The notes under the pieces: generated by a model
What the model saw: the letters and a program-made list of their open reading frames with translations, nothing else
Told to the model about the DNA's origin: nothing
Database searches by the model: none
NCBI GenBank assembly: GCA_964505195.1
Contig: CAZDGV010000027.1
Span: 1 to 22,518 of the forward strand
DNA from: CAZDGV01 sp964505195
Lineage (GTDB): Bacteria > Bacteroidota > Bacteroidia > Chitinophagales > Chitinophagaceae
Direction of reading: 5' to 3'
Length of the DNA: 22,518 bases
Made by a program: the position numbers and the translations under genes
Part shown: positions 7,291 through 15,010 of the stretch, in pieces
How the letters are laid out: every line of letters begins with the position of its first letter
Numbering within the stretch: position 1 is the first letter of the stretch

Positions 7291-7299
7291 AGGAGGAGG
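7291..7299 (+). promoter_or_regulatory. Strong Shine-Dalgarno sequence
   Basis: AGGAGGAGG directly precedes the ATG at 7302. Such a full purine-rich ribosome binding site is unusual beside the other genes here, most of which have A-rich or unrecognisable leaders, and it fixes the start of the 127-aa protein. Confidence 0.7.
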
Positions 7300-7301
7300 A
7301 A

Positions 7302-7685
7302 ATGAACCGTCAATTACTGGATCTTTACCGTGAGGAAAATAATTCCTGGAAAAGCACCCTCGAACTACAGCGCAGCCAAATTCCCGGCATGAGTCGTGTG
7401 CTTTCTGAAATTGTAAAAGACAATCCGGGCGAACAATACCTCAACAATGCAAGACACCTGCAACGCAAACTAGAAGAACAGGAAGCAGATATTTTGCGAC
7501 TTACAGCGCGCATTGATGCATTACAATGCAAACTCGATCAGGAGTGCGAAAAGAAAGAGGAGCAATATCGCTCTCTTGAAACACTCTACATGCAGGAAGA
7601 GCTGCGCGATTTGGTACTGAAATTTGAAAAAATGTTTATCGACTTCAAACAGAGCTTTCATCACTATCTGCTTACGATGATTTGA
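7302..7685 (+). CDS. Hypothetical 127-aa coiled-coil protein preceding ccoI
   Basis: A soluble, charged, almost entirely helical protein of 127 residues. A leading helix (MNRQLLDLYREENNSW) is followed by a Pro/Gly-containing segment, IPGMSRVLSEIVKDNPGEQY (27-46). A long heptad-like coiled coil then runs from about 50 to 95 (LQRKLEEQEADILRLTARI and on), and a final helix rich in Phe (KFEKMFIDFKQSFHHYLL) ends the protein. One Cys pair (C75, C80) lies in the coiled coil. No known domain is recognised. Its stop is four bases before the ATG of the copper ATPase, so the two are translated from one mRNA, with an FNR-like dyad upstream. The C-terminal part could bind another coiled-coil or DNA-associated protein, but no function can be named. 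Confidence 0.8.
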   Translation: MNRQLLDLYREENNSWKSTLELQRSQIPGMSRVLSEIVKDNPGEQYLNNARHLQRKLEEQEADILRLTARIDALQCKLDQECEKKEEQYRSLETLYMQEELRDLVLKFEKMFIDFKQSFHHYLLTMI

Positions 7686-7689
7686 TTGT

Positions 7690-10113
7690 ATGATTGCCGT
7701 ATCCGTCCCAACAAAAGAAAAAACAACCTGCTACCATTGCGGCGAAAACTGTGATGATACCATTGTACTAAATGATCATTCATTTTGCTGCGAGGGCTGC
7801 AAATTTGTTTATCAGCTGCTCAACGAAAAGGATCTCTGCAATTATTACGATCTTTCAAGCACACCGGGCGTCAAGGCAAAAGGGCGTTTTCGCAGCGATC
7901 GCTTTGCCTATCTCGATCACGAAGCAACACAACAAAAATTACTCCGCTTCAGCGATATGCAGCAGGCACATGTGCAGTTCCATCTTCCGCAAATGCACTG
8001 CGCAAGCTGTATTTGGCTGCTGGAAAATTTACATCGTATTGAGCCGGGTATCCTACAATCAAAAACGAATTTTCAAACCAAGGAAATTTTCATTGTATAT
8101 GACCTGGAAAAGACAAGCCTAAGAAAAACAGTTGAACTGCTTGCATTTGTAGGATATGAGCCTACCATTAGCTTAGAAAATGCCGCGCCTAAAAAGCAGA
8201 AAAAAATCAACCGTGCCAAAGTATTTCGTATCGGTGTAGCCGGTTTTGCTTTTAGCAATATTATGATGATGAGCTTCCCCGAATATTTTGCAGGCGGCTC
8301 TCTCGGGGAAAAACATTTGCAATCTGTTTTCAGCTATTTGAATTTAGCACTCTCCCTGCCGGTACTATTTTACAGCGCCTCTGAATTTTTTGTTTCGGCT
8401 TGGAAGGGTTTACAACAACGATGGCTGAATATCGATGCGCCTATTGCGCTGGCAATCTTGGTTACCTTTTCCCGCAGTGTGTATGAAATCATCACCGCTA
8501 CCGGTCCAGGCTATCTTGATTCAATGAGCGGCATTGTATTTTTTATGCTGGTGGGCAGGTGGTTTCAGGACAAAACCTATGATGCTTTTTCATTCGATCG
8601 CGACTATAAAGCATACTTTCCGCTGGGCGTAACAAGAATGCAAGAGAGAAAAGAAGAAAGCATTCCGGTAAACCTGCTACAAAAAGGAGATCGCATATTA
8701 GTGCGCAACGAAGAAATGATTCCTGCCGATGCGGTATTATTGGGCGGTAATGCATCAATCGACTATAGTTTTGTAAGTGGCGAAAACAAACCAGTTCATA
8801 AACAAACAGGAGCGCTTATATACGCCGGCGGAAAACAAAAAGGAGCTGCAATAGAACTGGAAGTGGTAGCACCGGTATCACAGAGCTATATTACCCAGCT
8901 TTGGAATAATGACATATTTCAGCATCAAAAGCACAAAGAACAATCATTCATTCACCCCTGGAGTCGCTATTTCACCGTAGTACTTTTTACCATCGCTCTA
9001 CTGGCTGCGGCCTATTGGTGGTGGAATGATGCATCGAAAATATTACCCGCAGTAACATCCATACTAATTGTAGCCTGCCCCTGTTCACTGCTACTCACCG
9101 TTACCTTCAGCTTTGGAAGTATGCAGCGCATTTTTGGTCGCAATCATTTTTACCTGAAAAATGCAGCGGTCATAGAAAGCATTCGAAAGATCAATACCAT
9201 TGTGCTGGATAAAACCGGAACCCTTACCCATAGTGAGCAAACGAATATTCAATACGAAGGTGACCCACTAAGTGCTTTGGAAAGCAACATGATCAACGCA
9301 ACAGCCCGACAATCTTCACATCCTTTAAGCCGACAAATCGCTGGTCTATTGCAATCAAATGGCGAACAGAGTACCCTCTATCCCGAAACATTTCAGGAAT
9401 TCAGCGGCAAGGGTATGGAGGCCGCCTTTAATGGTACAAAAATCAGAATTGGCTCCGGCGCATTTGTAGGAAAAACGCATCCGCAGTTTCAATCGCATGA
9501 TACCGGCACGCATGTTTATGTAACGTTCAACAACATCCTAAAAGGAAAATTCTCCATGGGCAATGCCTATCGCGATGGAATCGCGGAGATGGGAGCCACA
9601 CTCGGTTCAAAAAATTACGAACTGCATGTGCTGAGCGGAGATAATGATTTCGAACGCAATAACCTACAAAAACTATTTGGTGAAAAAACGCCGTTATTCT
9701 TCAGACAAAATCCGCAAGACAAACTCAACTACATTGCCTCCTTGCAAGAACAAGGAAAAAAAGTAATGATGCTGGGCGATGGACTCAACGATGCAGGCGC
9801 ACTGCGACAAAGCGATGTGGGCATTGCCGTAAGTGATCAAACCAGTCAGTTTTCACCGGCCAGCGATGGTATTTTAGACGGGGGCTATGTGAGCAAGCTT
9901 CATCAGCTAATTGATTTTGCAAAAGCCGGGCAACGCAATATCATTGCCATATTCATACTATCTATATTATATAATATGGTCGGGCTTTACTTTGCCACAC
10001 AGGCATTGCTGTCGCCGCTTATTGCAGCGATCCTGATGCCGGCAAGTTCCATCAGCATAGTAATACTGTCTTCCCTACTTTCAAATATCAGTGCAAGAAA
10101 AAGAGGATTGTAA
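7690..10113 (+). CDS. ccoI: CcoI/FixI-type copper-translocating P-type ATPase
   Basis: An 807-residue P1B ATPase. The N-terminus has the Cys-rich domain of CcoI proteins (C14/C17/C21 in CYHCGENC, C33/C34/C37 in CCEGC), then a heavy-metal-associated domain with MHCASC (C104, C107). Eight membrane segments follow the usual order. SGE (363-365) is the actuator motif, ACPCSLL (462-468) the CPC metal site, DKTGTLT the phosphorylation motif with D507, HP at 544-545 the nucleotide-domain motif, and GDGLNDAG (696-703) the hinge motif. This is the FixI/CcoI subgroup, which delivers copper for cytochrome cbb3 oxidase assembly. In many Bacteroidota ccoS and ccoNOP follow directly; here they do not, and the strand turns over instead. 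It is cotranscribed with the 127-aa coiled-coil gene, under a candidate FNR-type site. Confidence 0.93.
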   Translation: MIAVSVPTKEKTTCYHCGENCDDTIVLNDHSFCCEGCKFVYQLLNEKDLCNYYDLSSTPGVKAKGRFRSDRFAYLDHEATQQKLLRFSDMQQAHVQFHLPQMHCASCIWLLENLHRIEPGILQSKTNFQTKEIFIVYDLEKTSLRKTVELLAFVGYEPTISLENAAPKKQKKINRAKVFRIGVAGFAFSNIMMMSFPEYFAGGSLGEKHLQSVFSYLNLALSLPVLFYSASEFFVSAWKGLQQRWLNIDAPIALAILVTFSRSVYEIITATGPGYLDSMSGIVFFMLVGRWFQDKTYDAFSFDRDYKAYFPLGVTRMQERKEESIPVNLLQKGDRILVRNEEMIPADAVLLGGNASIDYSFVSGENKPVHKQTGALIYAGGKQKGAAIELEVVAPVSQSYITQLWNNDIFQHQKHKEQSFIHPWSRYFTVVLFTIALLAAAYWWWNDASKILPAVTSILIVACPCSLLLTVTFSFGSMQRIFGRNHFYLKNAAVIESIRKINTIVLDKTGTLTHSEQTNIQYEGDPLSALESNMINATARQSSHPLSRQIAGLLQSNGEQSTLYPETFQEFSGKGMEAAFNGTKIRIGSGAFVGKTHPQFQSHDTGTHVYVTFNNILKGKFSMGNAYRDGIAEMGATLGSKNYELHVLSGDNDFERNNLQKLFGEKTPLFFRQNPQDKLNYIASLQEQGKKVMMLGDGLNDAGALRQSDVGIAVSDQTSQFSPASDGILDGGYVSKLHQLIDFAKAGQRNIIAIFILSILYNMVGLYFATQALLSPLIAAILMPASSISIVILSSLLSNISARKRGL

Positions 10114-10138
10114 GAAATAGGTTCTCAGTAAAGAAGGC

Positions 10139-10393
10139 TTAGTTCTTGTTGCAAATAAATTCGAAAGGAATAAAATCGCGGCGCAGCAGACTGTTTTGCA
10201 CTTTATGCGGACTGGTAAACACCTTATATCGGTTTAAATCGATCAGTTCATGCGCCTTACAAAAGGTTTCCAGCGATTCCAAACGATAGAGCATTTCATG
10301 CAACCAAGTTACTTCCATTTCAATGGAAGCTTTGCTGCGCAAATCATCGTTGATAAGTATAAGCAAATCGCGATTTGGATGGTGCATGGCCAT
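10139..10393 (-). CDS. Hypothetical 84-aa protein, second gene of a small minus-strand operon
   Basis: An 84-residue charged soluble protein (starting MAMHHPNRDLLILINDDL, ending FIPFEFICNKN). Mixed helix and strand are expected; no known domain, signal peptide or membrane segment is seen. Its ATG lies four bases after the stop of the 42-aa lipoprotein-like gene on the same strand. That arrangement supports it as a real gene over the overlapping plus-strand frame at 10250-10450. It converges with ccoI, with 25 bases between the two stops and no clear terminator. Function unknown. Confidence 0.65.
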   Translation of the reverse strand: MAMHHPNRDLLILINDDLRSKASIEMEVTWLHEMLYRLESLETFCKAHELIDLNRYKVFTSPHKVQNSLLRRDFIPFEFICNKN

Positions 10394-10397
10394 GAAT

Positions 10398-10526
10398 TTA
10401 ATACCCTACCATATTTTTCTTTCCCGGACAGCCGCAGTTGCTGTTTTTAATGGCACTGCATGAAAAAAAGCACATTGCGCATACCAGGGTCAGTATCAAA
10501 AACAAGGAATATCTTCGGTTGTTCAT
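10398..10526 (-). CDS. Small Cys-containing lipoprotein candidate, 42 aa
   Basis: A 42-residue frame starting ATG at 10526-10524 and ending TAA at 10400-10398. It has a basic start (MNNRRYS), a hydrophobic run (LFLILTLVCAMCFF), then SC at 22-23 as a possible lipobox cysteine. A short mature tail follows with CGCPGKKNMVGY at the C-terminus. I recall tiny Bacteroidota lipoproteins ending in a very similar Cys-x-Cys-Pro ... MVGY motif, which, with the tight junction to the 84-aa gene, is the reason to call it. The lipobox is not ideal (Phe at -3). The tail could be exposed in the periplasm and the two Cys could bind metal or form a disulfide, but this is speculation. Automatic gene callers with a length cut-off would miss it. 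Confidence 0.7.
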   Translation of the reverse strand: MNNRRYSLFLILTLVCAMCFFSCSAIKNSNCGCPGKKNMVGY

Positions 10527-10566
10527 AAAAATGGATTTGTAAAATAACTATTTTTCGACCGAATTA

Positions 10567-11676
10567 TTGCAGTTGAATGCTCAGAAACATACTCCCCGTA
10601 AAGTACTGGTAGCCCCGCTCGACTGGGGGCTTGGGCATGCCACTCGCTGTATTCCGCTGATAACGGCGTTCCGGGAACAAGGCTGTGAAGTGGTAATGGC
10701 GGCGGATGGTACCGCTGCAGCATTGCTGCGGCAGGCCTTTCCGCATCTTCGTTTGCTGGATTTGAAAGGGTACCGGGTGCGCTATAGTCGCAATGCGGGG
10801 CTGCTGCCTTTTGCATTGCTCCTCCAGCTTCCGCGCTTGTTGGCAGTAATGCGGTATGAAAAACGCTGGCTTGCCGCAATGCTTGAAAAAGAACAGTTCG
10901 ACCTGGTTGTTTCGGATAACCGACCAGGATTATGGACAAAAAAAACAACGACGGTTTACATCACCCACCAGCTGCAAATTCTTTCAGGCATGGGTGCGTG
11001 GATGGATCGGCTTCTGCGGAGCTTGCATTTGCGCATCATGCGCAAATTTGATCATATTTGGGTGCCTGATATTGAAGGAACAGCTTCCATGGCCGGCATG
11101 CTCTCCCACCCACCGCATTATCCGCACAAAGTAAAATACATCGGGCCAATATCTCGTTTTAAACATGGCACATCTACCCGCCAGGATATTGATTTACTCA
11201 TTGTGCTGTCCGGACCCGAGCCGCAACGAAGCATACTGGAAGAAAATTTACTAAAAGAGACCGCAGCATTTCAGGGGAAAATTGTTTTAGTACAGGGAAA
11301 AGAAAATAGCAAGATTCCAAACTTGGGAGATAACGTAAGCGTGATTTCTCTTGCCGATCCCGAAACGCTCTACCATTTGCTGATGCGCGCCAAGCTGGTC
11401 ATTTGCAGAAGCGGATATACTTCGCTGATGGACTTATTGCGCCTGCAGGTTAAAGCAGTGCTGATACCTACTCCCGGACAAACCGAACAGGAATACCTGG
11501 CAGAAAGAATGGAAGTCTTGCATTGCTTTCCCTATATCACACAAAATGAAGTATCGCTTTCAAAAGCAATTAAAAAGGCATCCGCATTTTCATATCAATT
11601 CCCATTTAAGGATGCAATGTTTCATGAACATGAAGCAGCTATTACAACACTACTTGAGAAAATGGCAATTGAATGA
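10567..11676 (+). CDS. GT-B fold glycosyltransferase (GT28/MurG-like C-terminal domain)
   Basis: A 369-residue cytoplasmic or membrane-peripheral glycosyltransferase. The N-terminal domain opens with KVLVAPLDWGLGHATR (12-27), where GLGHATR is the Gly-rich loop of GT-B enzymes. The C-terminal donor-binding domain has IVLSGPEPQR (212-221) and CRSGYTSLMDLL (280-291), followed by PTPGQTEQEYLAERM (301-315), the signature of the MurG-like/GT28-type family common in Bacteroidota. Donor and acceptor sugars are unknown. No ATG is available near the start; the frame opens with TTG at 10567 (another TTG at 10573), after an in-frame stop at 10540, and family proteins begin near residue 10, so a TTG start is likely. 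The gene is divergent from the small minus-strand operon, with only 40 bases between the two starts. Confidence 0.85.
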   Translation: MQLNAQKHTPRKVLVAPLDWGLGHATRCIPLITAFREQGCEVVMAADGTAAALLRQAFPHLRLLDLKGYRVRYSRNAGLLPFALLLQLPRLLAVMRYEKRWLAAMLEKEQFDLVVSDNRPGLWTKKTTTVYITHQLQILSGMGAWMDRLLRSLHLRIMRKFDHIWVPDIEGTASMAGMLSHPPHYPHKVKYIGPISRFKHGTSTRQDIDLLIVLSGPEPQRSILEENLLKETAAFQGKIVLVQGKENSKIPNLGDNVSVISLADPETLYHLLMRAKLVICRSGYTSLMDLLRLQVKAVLIPTPGQTEQEYLAERMEVLHCFPYITQNEVSLSKAIKKASAFSYQFPFKDAMFHEHEAAITTLLEKMAIE

Positions 11677-11697
11677 GTTGCAATTAAAATACCTTTG
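11669..11697 (+). promoter_or_regulatory. Bacteroidota-type promoter for the EamA gene
   Basis: TTG at 11669-11671, an 18-base gap, then TACCTTTG at 11690-11697, an exact TAnnTTTG box. The box ends 17 bases before the GTG start, so the leader would be about 10 bases. The -33 element overlaps the last codons of the glycosyltransferase gene. Confidence 0.6.
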
Positions 11698-11713
11698 TGC
11701 TTATTAAAACGAA

Positions 11714-12619
11714 GTGACGAAACAACAAACACAATGGGCGCATGGTGCAGTACTGATTGCCAATCTCATGTTTGGCATCAATTTCACGCTGGTGAAAATG
11801 ATCTCGCCTGCATATATCGGTGCTTTTGGATTAAACCTCGTTCGGGTAATCATAACGGTGGGACTGTTCTGGCTTTTTTGGCTGATGAAACCTAAAAATG
11901 CCGGCATTGCATTGCAAGATGTACCTCGTTTTATTGTTTGCAGCATAACAGGTGTTGCAATTAATCAGCTATTATTTATTAAAGGCCTTACCTTAACAAC
12001 ACCTATACATGCAGCATTGCTGATGCTGGTTACACCCGTTTTTATTTTGCTGATTTCTGTAGCATTCAAAACAGAAAAAATGAATCTGCCGAAACTGATG
12101 GGCTTAACGCTCGGAATTGGCGGTGCAGCGATTTTAATTTCAGGTCGCGCTTCCGGCGCCGAGGGGAAAAATATCCTGATAGGCGACATCATGATTATAC
12201 TCAACGCCGTTTCGTATGCATTTTATTACGTAACAGTAAAACCGCTGATGTTCAAATACAAACCCATTCATGTGATACGATGGGTATTTACCATTGGTAT
12301 TGTACTGATCCTTCCTTTTACTTTGAATAGCTTTTTAGCAACCGATTGGCAAGCGTTTGAAACCAAACAGCTCATTAGCTTAGCAATGGTGGTAATTGGC
12401 GGCACATTTGTTGCCTACCTGTTTACGGTATATGGATTGCAACACCTGAGTGCATCAGCTGCGGGTTCATATATTTATTTACAACCCGTATTTGCATCGG
12501 TGATTTCGATGCTTTTCTTTGGAGAAACATTAAATATTTATAAGCTAATTGCTGCAGCGCTCATATTCACAGGGGTCTTTTTAGTGAACCGTCCCGCGGT
12601 ATCGCCCTCAAAGGCATAA
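11714..12619 (+). CDS. DMT superfamily permease (two EamA domains)
   Basis: A 301-residue inner-membrane protein with ten predicted hydrophobic segments in two EamA repeats. The first starts with VLIANLMFGINFTLVKMI, and the second with GDIMIILNAVSYAFYYVTVK near residue 155. Typical family motifs are TPIHAALLMLVTPVF (about 95-109) and, in the second repeat, LSASAAGSYIYLQPVF (about 245-260). Such carriers export amino acids, nucleosides or other metabolites; the substrate is not predictable. The start is GTG at 11714, since there is no earlier in-frame ATG and the next (MFGIN) would cut the first membrane helix. A promoter with -33 and -7 elements lies just upstream, so it can be expressed apart from the glycosyltransferase. 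It converges with the manC-like gene, with a 37-base gap. Confidence 0.9.
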   Translation: MTKQQTQWAHGAVLIANLMFGINFTLVKMISPAYIGAFGLNLVRVIITVGLFWLFWLMKPKNAGIALQDVPRFIVCSITGVAINQLLFIKGLTLTTPIHAALLMLVTPVFILLISVAFKTEKMNLPKLMGLTLGIGGAAILISGRASGAEGKNILIGDIMIILNAVSYAFYYVTVKPLMFKYKPIHVIRWVFTIGIVLILPFTLNSFLATDWQAFETKQLISLAMVVIGGTFVAYLFTVYGLQHLSASAAGSYIYLQPVFASVISMLFFGETLNIYKLIAAALIFTGVFLVNRPAVSPSKA

Positions 12620-12656
12620 CTATTTTTCCGGATAGAGATCTTGGCGCAATAGGTGT

Positions 12657-13742
12657 TTACAGAAACTTATCACCCTTATTGCGCTTCACTTCCGCTACAT
12701 ATTCTTTGATCTCCTGTTCTTTTTCTCGCTTGCAAATGAGCAGCACATCGTTTGTATCTACTACAATAAAATCATCAAGCCCTTGTAGCACTACCAGCTT
12801 TTTATCATCGGCATGTACCACCGATTTGGTAGCATCCATAATCACCACATTTTTACCTGCTACTGCATTGCCTAAATAGTCTTTCTCCATATTTTCCCAG
12901 GCGCTGTTCCAGGTTCCGAGATCACTCCAGCCAAATGAAGAAGGAATTACATATACATTATCTGCCTTTTCCATGATGCCAAAATCAATGGAAATATTGG
13001 TACACTGCGGATAAATATTTTCAATGGCTTTTTGCTCCGCTTCGGTATTAAATGCATCCCAGCCGGCCATAAATACTTCATGCATCTCTGGTAAAAAATG
13101 CTCAAAAGCTTTCACGATGTTTTTTACTTTCCACATGAAAATACCCGCGTTCCAAAGAAAATCTCCGCTGGCGAGAAAAGTCTTTGCAATTTCCAGATTG
13201 GGCTTTTCAGTAAAGGTGCGCACTTTGAAAACATTGTCGGCCGCAGGAAGTACTTCATGCTGTATATATCCATACCCCGTGTTGGGATAAGTAGGCTTAA
13301 TGCCAAGCGTTACCAGTGCTGCGATATGATCAACAAACTCATATGCTTCCAAACACACTTTGGTAAAAGCAGGGCCATCGAGAATAAGGTGATCGGCAGG
13401 CGCACAGATGAGCAAACTCTCCGGATCTTTTTTCTGTAGTTTGTAAGAAATATATGCTACACAGGGAGCTGTATTTTTTCGGGAGGGTTCGGCAAGAATA
13501 TTTTCAGGCAGCAACTCGGGCAGCTGCTGTCGAACGATGTCGATATATTCAACTGATGTAACCACAAAAATATTTTCCGGAGCAATGAATGAAGCATATC
13601 GATCGAACGTGCTTTGTATAAGCGTTCGGCCGGTATGTAAAATATCCAGAAATTGTTTGGGAAATGCGGTGCGACTTTTAGGCCAGAAGCGGCTTCCGAT
13701 TCCGCCGGCCATGATGGCTACATAGTGTTTGTTGTTCTTCAT
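12657..13742 (-). CDS. manC: Mannose-1-phosphate guanylyltransferase
   Basis: A 361-residue nucleotidyltransferase that makes GDP-mannose from mannose-1-phosphate and GTP, for envelope polysaccharides and fucose/rhamnose-type sugars. The N-terminal signature GGIGSRFWPKSR ... PKQF (13-31) holds the nucleotide-binding loop. Further motifs are LICAPADHLI (111-120), NTGYGYI (154-160), FTEKP (177-181) and FLWNAGIFMW (195-204), all characteristic of ManC/CpsB-type enzymes. The C-terminal cupin-type isomerase domain of bifunctional ManC proteins (about 470 residues) is absent, so this is the monofunctional form usual in Bacteroidota. It follows kdsD after 41 bases on the same strand, and the two probably form an operon for surface-sugar precursors. 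Confidence 0.93.
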   Translation of the reverse strand: MKNNKHYVAIMAGGIGSRFWPKSRTAFPKQFLDILHTGRTLIQSTFDRYASFIAPENIFVVTSVEYIDIVRQQLPELLPENILAEPSRKNTAPCVAYISYKLQKKDPESLLICAPADHLILDGPAFTKVCLEAYEFVDHIAALVTLGIKPTYPNTGYGYIQHEVLPAADNVFKVRTFTEKPNLEIAKTFLASGDFLWNAGIFMWKVKNIVKAFEHFLPEMHEVFMAGWDAFNTEAEQKAIENIYPQCTNISIDFGIMEKADNVYVIPSSFGWSDLGTWNSAWENMEKDYLGNAVAGKNVVIMDATKSVVHADDKKLVVLQGLDDFIVVDTNDVLLICKREKEQEIKEYVAEVKRNKGDKFL

Positions 13743-13783
13743 ATATTGAATATTAAGGCAAGCCTAAGTTGATGTTTATCTCA

Positions 13784-14758
13784 TCAGATCATTCCTTCTC
13801 TGATGAGATCGTGAAGGTGGATGATACCTTGGTATTGATTTTGCGCTACCACCAATAATTGCGTGATGTTGAAGCGGCGCATCTGTTCCAACGCCTCTAC
13901 TGCAAGTGCGTCCGGTGCAATGGTTTTGGGTGAAGGCGTCATGATTTCTTTTGCCGTTACCTCATGCAGGGATACTCCTTTTTCAAGCATACGCCGCAAA
14001 TCTCCATCTGTGATTACACCCTTTAATATTTTTTGATCGTCTAAAACAGCCGTACTTCCAAGACGCTTTCGGGAAATTTCCAGGATTACATCTTTCAATA
14101 ATGCATCGACATGCACCGCGGGTTTTTCATTTTGAACAGCAAGATCCCGCACACGCAGGTTGAGTCGTTTACCCAGCATACCACCGGGATGAACACGTGC
14201 AAAATCTTGATCACTGAAACCGCGTTGCTCCATCAAAGCAATCGCCAGCGCATCGCCCATCACCAACTGTGCCGTTGTACTGGATGTAGGCGCCAGATTG
14301 TTGGGACAAGCTTCCTGCTGCACCGAAGTGTTGAGCACGATGTCGACATTATGCGCAAGAAAAGATTGCAGATTGCCGGTCATCGCAATGAGTGGATTCC
14401 CAAAATTCCGGATCAGCGGCACGAGTAGTTTGATTTCCGCACTTTCACCGCTGTTGCTGATAATGAGGGCCGCATCATTGGGAAGTACCATGCCAATATC
14501 ACCGTGAATGGCATCGGCAGCATGTAAAAAAACTGCAGGGGTACCGGTAGAGTTGAACGTAGCCACCAATTTTTGTGCAATGATGGCGCTTTTACCAATT
14601 CCACTCACCACCAAACGGCCTTTGGCAGCAAGGATGGTTTCAACAGCACGTACAAACTGCGCATCCAGCAAATCCGATAAGCCCTGCACAGCCGCTGCTT
14701 CAATGGCAATGGTGCGTCGGGCAGCATCAAGGAGCTTTATTAGTTCAGTATCATTCAT
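13784..14758 (-). CDS. kdsD: Arabinose-5-phosphate isomerase (KpsF/GutQ family)
   Basis: A 324-residue cytoplasmic enzyme that interconverts ribulose-5-phosphate and arabinose-5-phosphate, the first committed step of Kdo synthesis for lipopolysaccharide. The N-terminal SIS domain (about 35-180) has VSGIGKSAIIAQKL (51-64), LHAADAIHGDIGM (78-90), SNSGESAE (101-108) and CPNNLAPTSSTT (151-162). HPGGMLGKRL (190-199) links to two CBS domains (about 205-260 and 270-324), the standard KdsD architecture and length. The ATG at 14758-14756 has no Shine-Dalgarno sequence; a -7-like box on the minus strand at 14774-14767 lies so close that the mRNA could be nearly leaderless. It is divergent from recQ and lies upstream of manC. 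Confidence 0.94.
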   Translation of the reverse strand: MNDTELIKLLDAARRTIAIEAAAVQGLSDLLDAQFVRAVETILAAKGRLVVSGIGKSAIIAQKLVATFNSTGTPAVFLHAADAIHGDIGMVLPNDAALIISNSGESAEIKLLVPLIRNFGNPLIAMTGNLQSFLAHNVDIVLNTSVQQEACPNNLAPTSSTTAQLVMGDALAIALMEQRGFSDQDFARVHPGGMLGKRLNLRVRDLAVQNEKPAVHVDALLKDVILEISRKRLGSTAVLDDQKILKGVITDGDLRRMLEKGVSLHEVTAKEIMTPSPKTIAPDALAVEALEQMRRFNITQLLVVAQNQYQGIIHLHDLIREGMI

Positions 14759-14766
14759 TGGCGCAG

Positions 14767-14774
14767 CAAACCTA
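14767..14774 (-). promoter_or_regulatory. Candidate -7 box (TAGGTTTG) for kdsD
   Basis: An exact TAnnTTTG match on the minus strand ends nine bases before the kdsD ATG, implying a leader of only one to three bases. No TTG is seen at the -33 position, so an alternative promoter further up is possible. Confidence 0.3.
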
Positions 14775-14893
14775 AATCAAATTATGCGTTTATGCTATAG
14801 CCGCTGATGAGTTGCCGTTACACCGAGTCTTAAAGCATTGCAAAATCGTTGCCAAAGACGATTTTAAACCCGTTTTTCCTTGGTCAGATTTCG

Positions 14894-14901
14894 TATCTTC
14901 G
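14894..14901 (+). promoter_or_regulatory. Possible -7 box (TATCTTCG) for recQ
   Basis: TATCTTCG differs from the TAnnTTTG consensus at one base. Transcription from about 14908 would give recQ a leader of about 100 bases containing the inverted repeats at 14922-14976. No -33 TTG is found at proper spacing. Confidence 0.3.
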
Positions 14902-14921
14902 TTAATCCCTCTACGGGGTCT

Positions 14922-14976
14922 GGTTCAACAAAAAAATAGATGGAGATCGTTCACATCTGCTAATCTGTTGAAAACC
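14922..14976 (+). repeat. Potential stem-loop in the recQ leader
   Basis: TTCAACA (14924-14930) pairs perfectly with TGTTGAA (14966-14972). The stem can be extended by GGTT/AACC with a two-base bulge, and an inner stem AGATG/CATCT (14938-14942, 14954-14958) lies within. The structure ends about 35 bases before the recQ ATG. It could affect translation or be incidental. Confidence 0.35.
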
Positions 14977-15010
14977 AACATTTTTAAATTTAAGTGTGAA
15001 GGAAACAGCG

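Noticed and set aside
10250..10450. Plus-strand 66-codon frame
   Set aside because: It overlaps two minus-strand frames that form a tight operon with protein-like sequence; the plus frame has no recognisable features.
10523..10948. 141-codon minus-strand frame
   Set aside because: It is antisense to the N-terminal domain of the glycosyltransferase, Pro/Ala-rich, with no domain, and overlaps the start of the small lipoprotein.
14921..14929. TGGTTCAAC, resembling a tRNA T-loop
   Set aside because: No acceptor stem, anticodon arm or D-loop can be placed around it; it belongs to the recQ leader.
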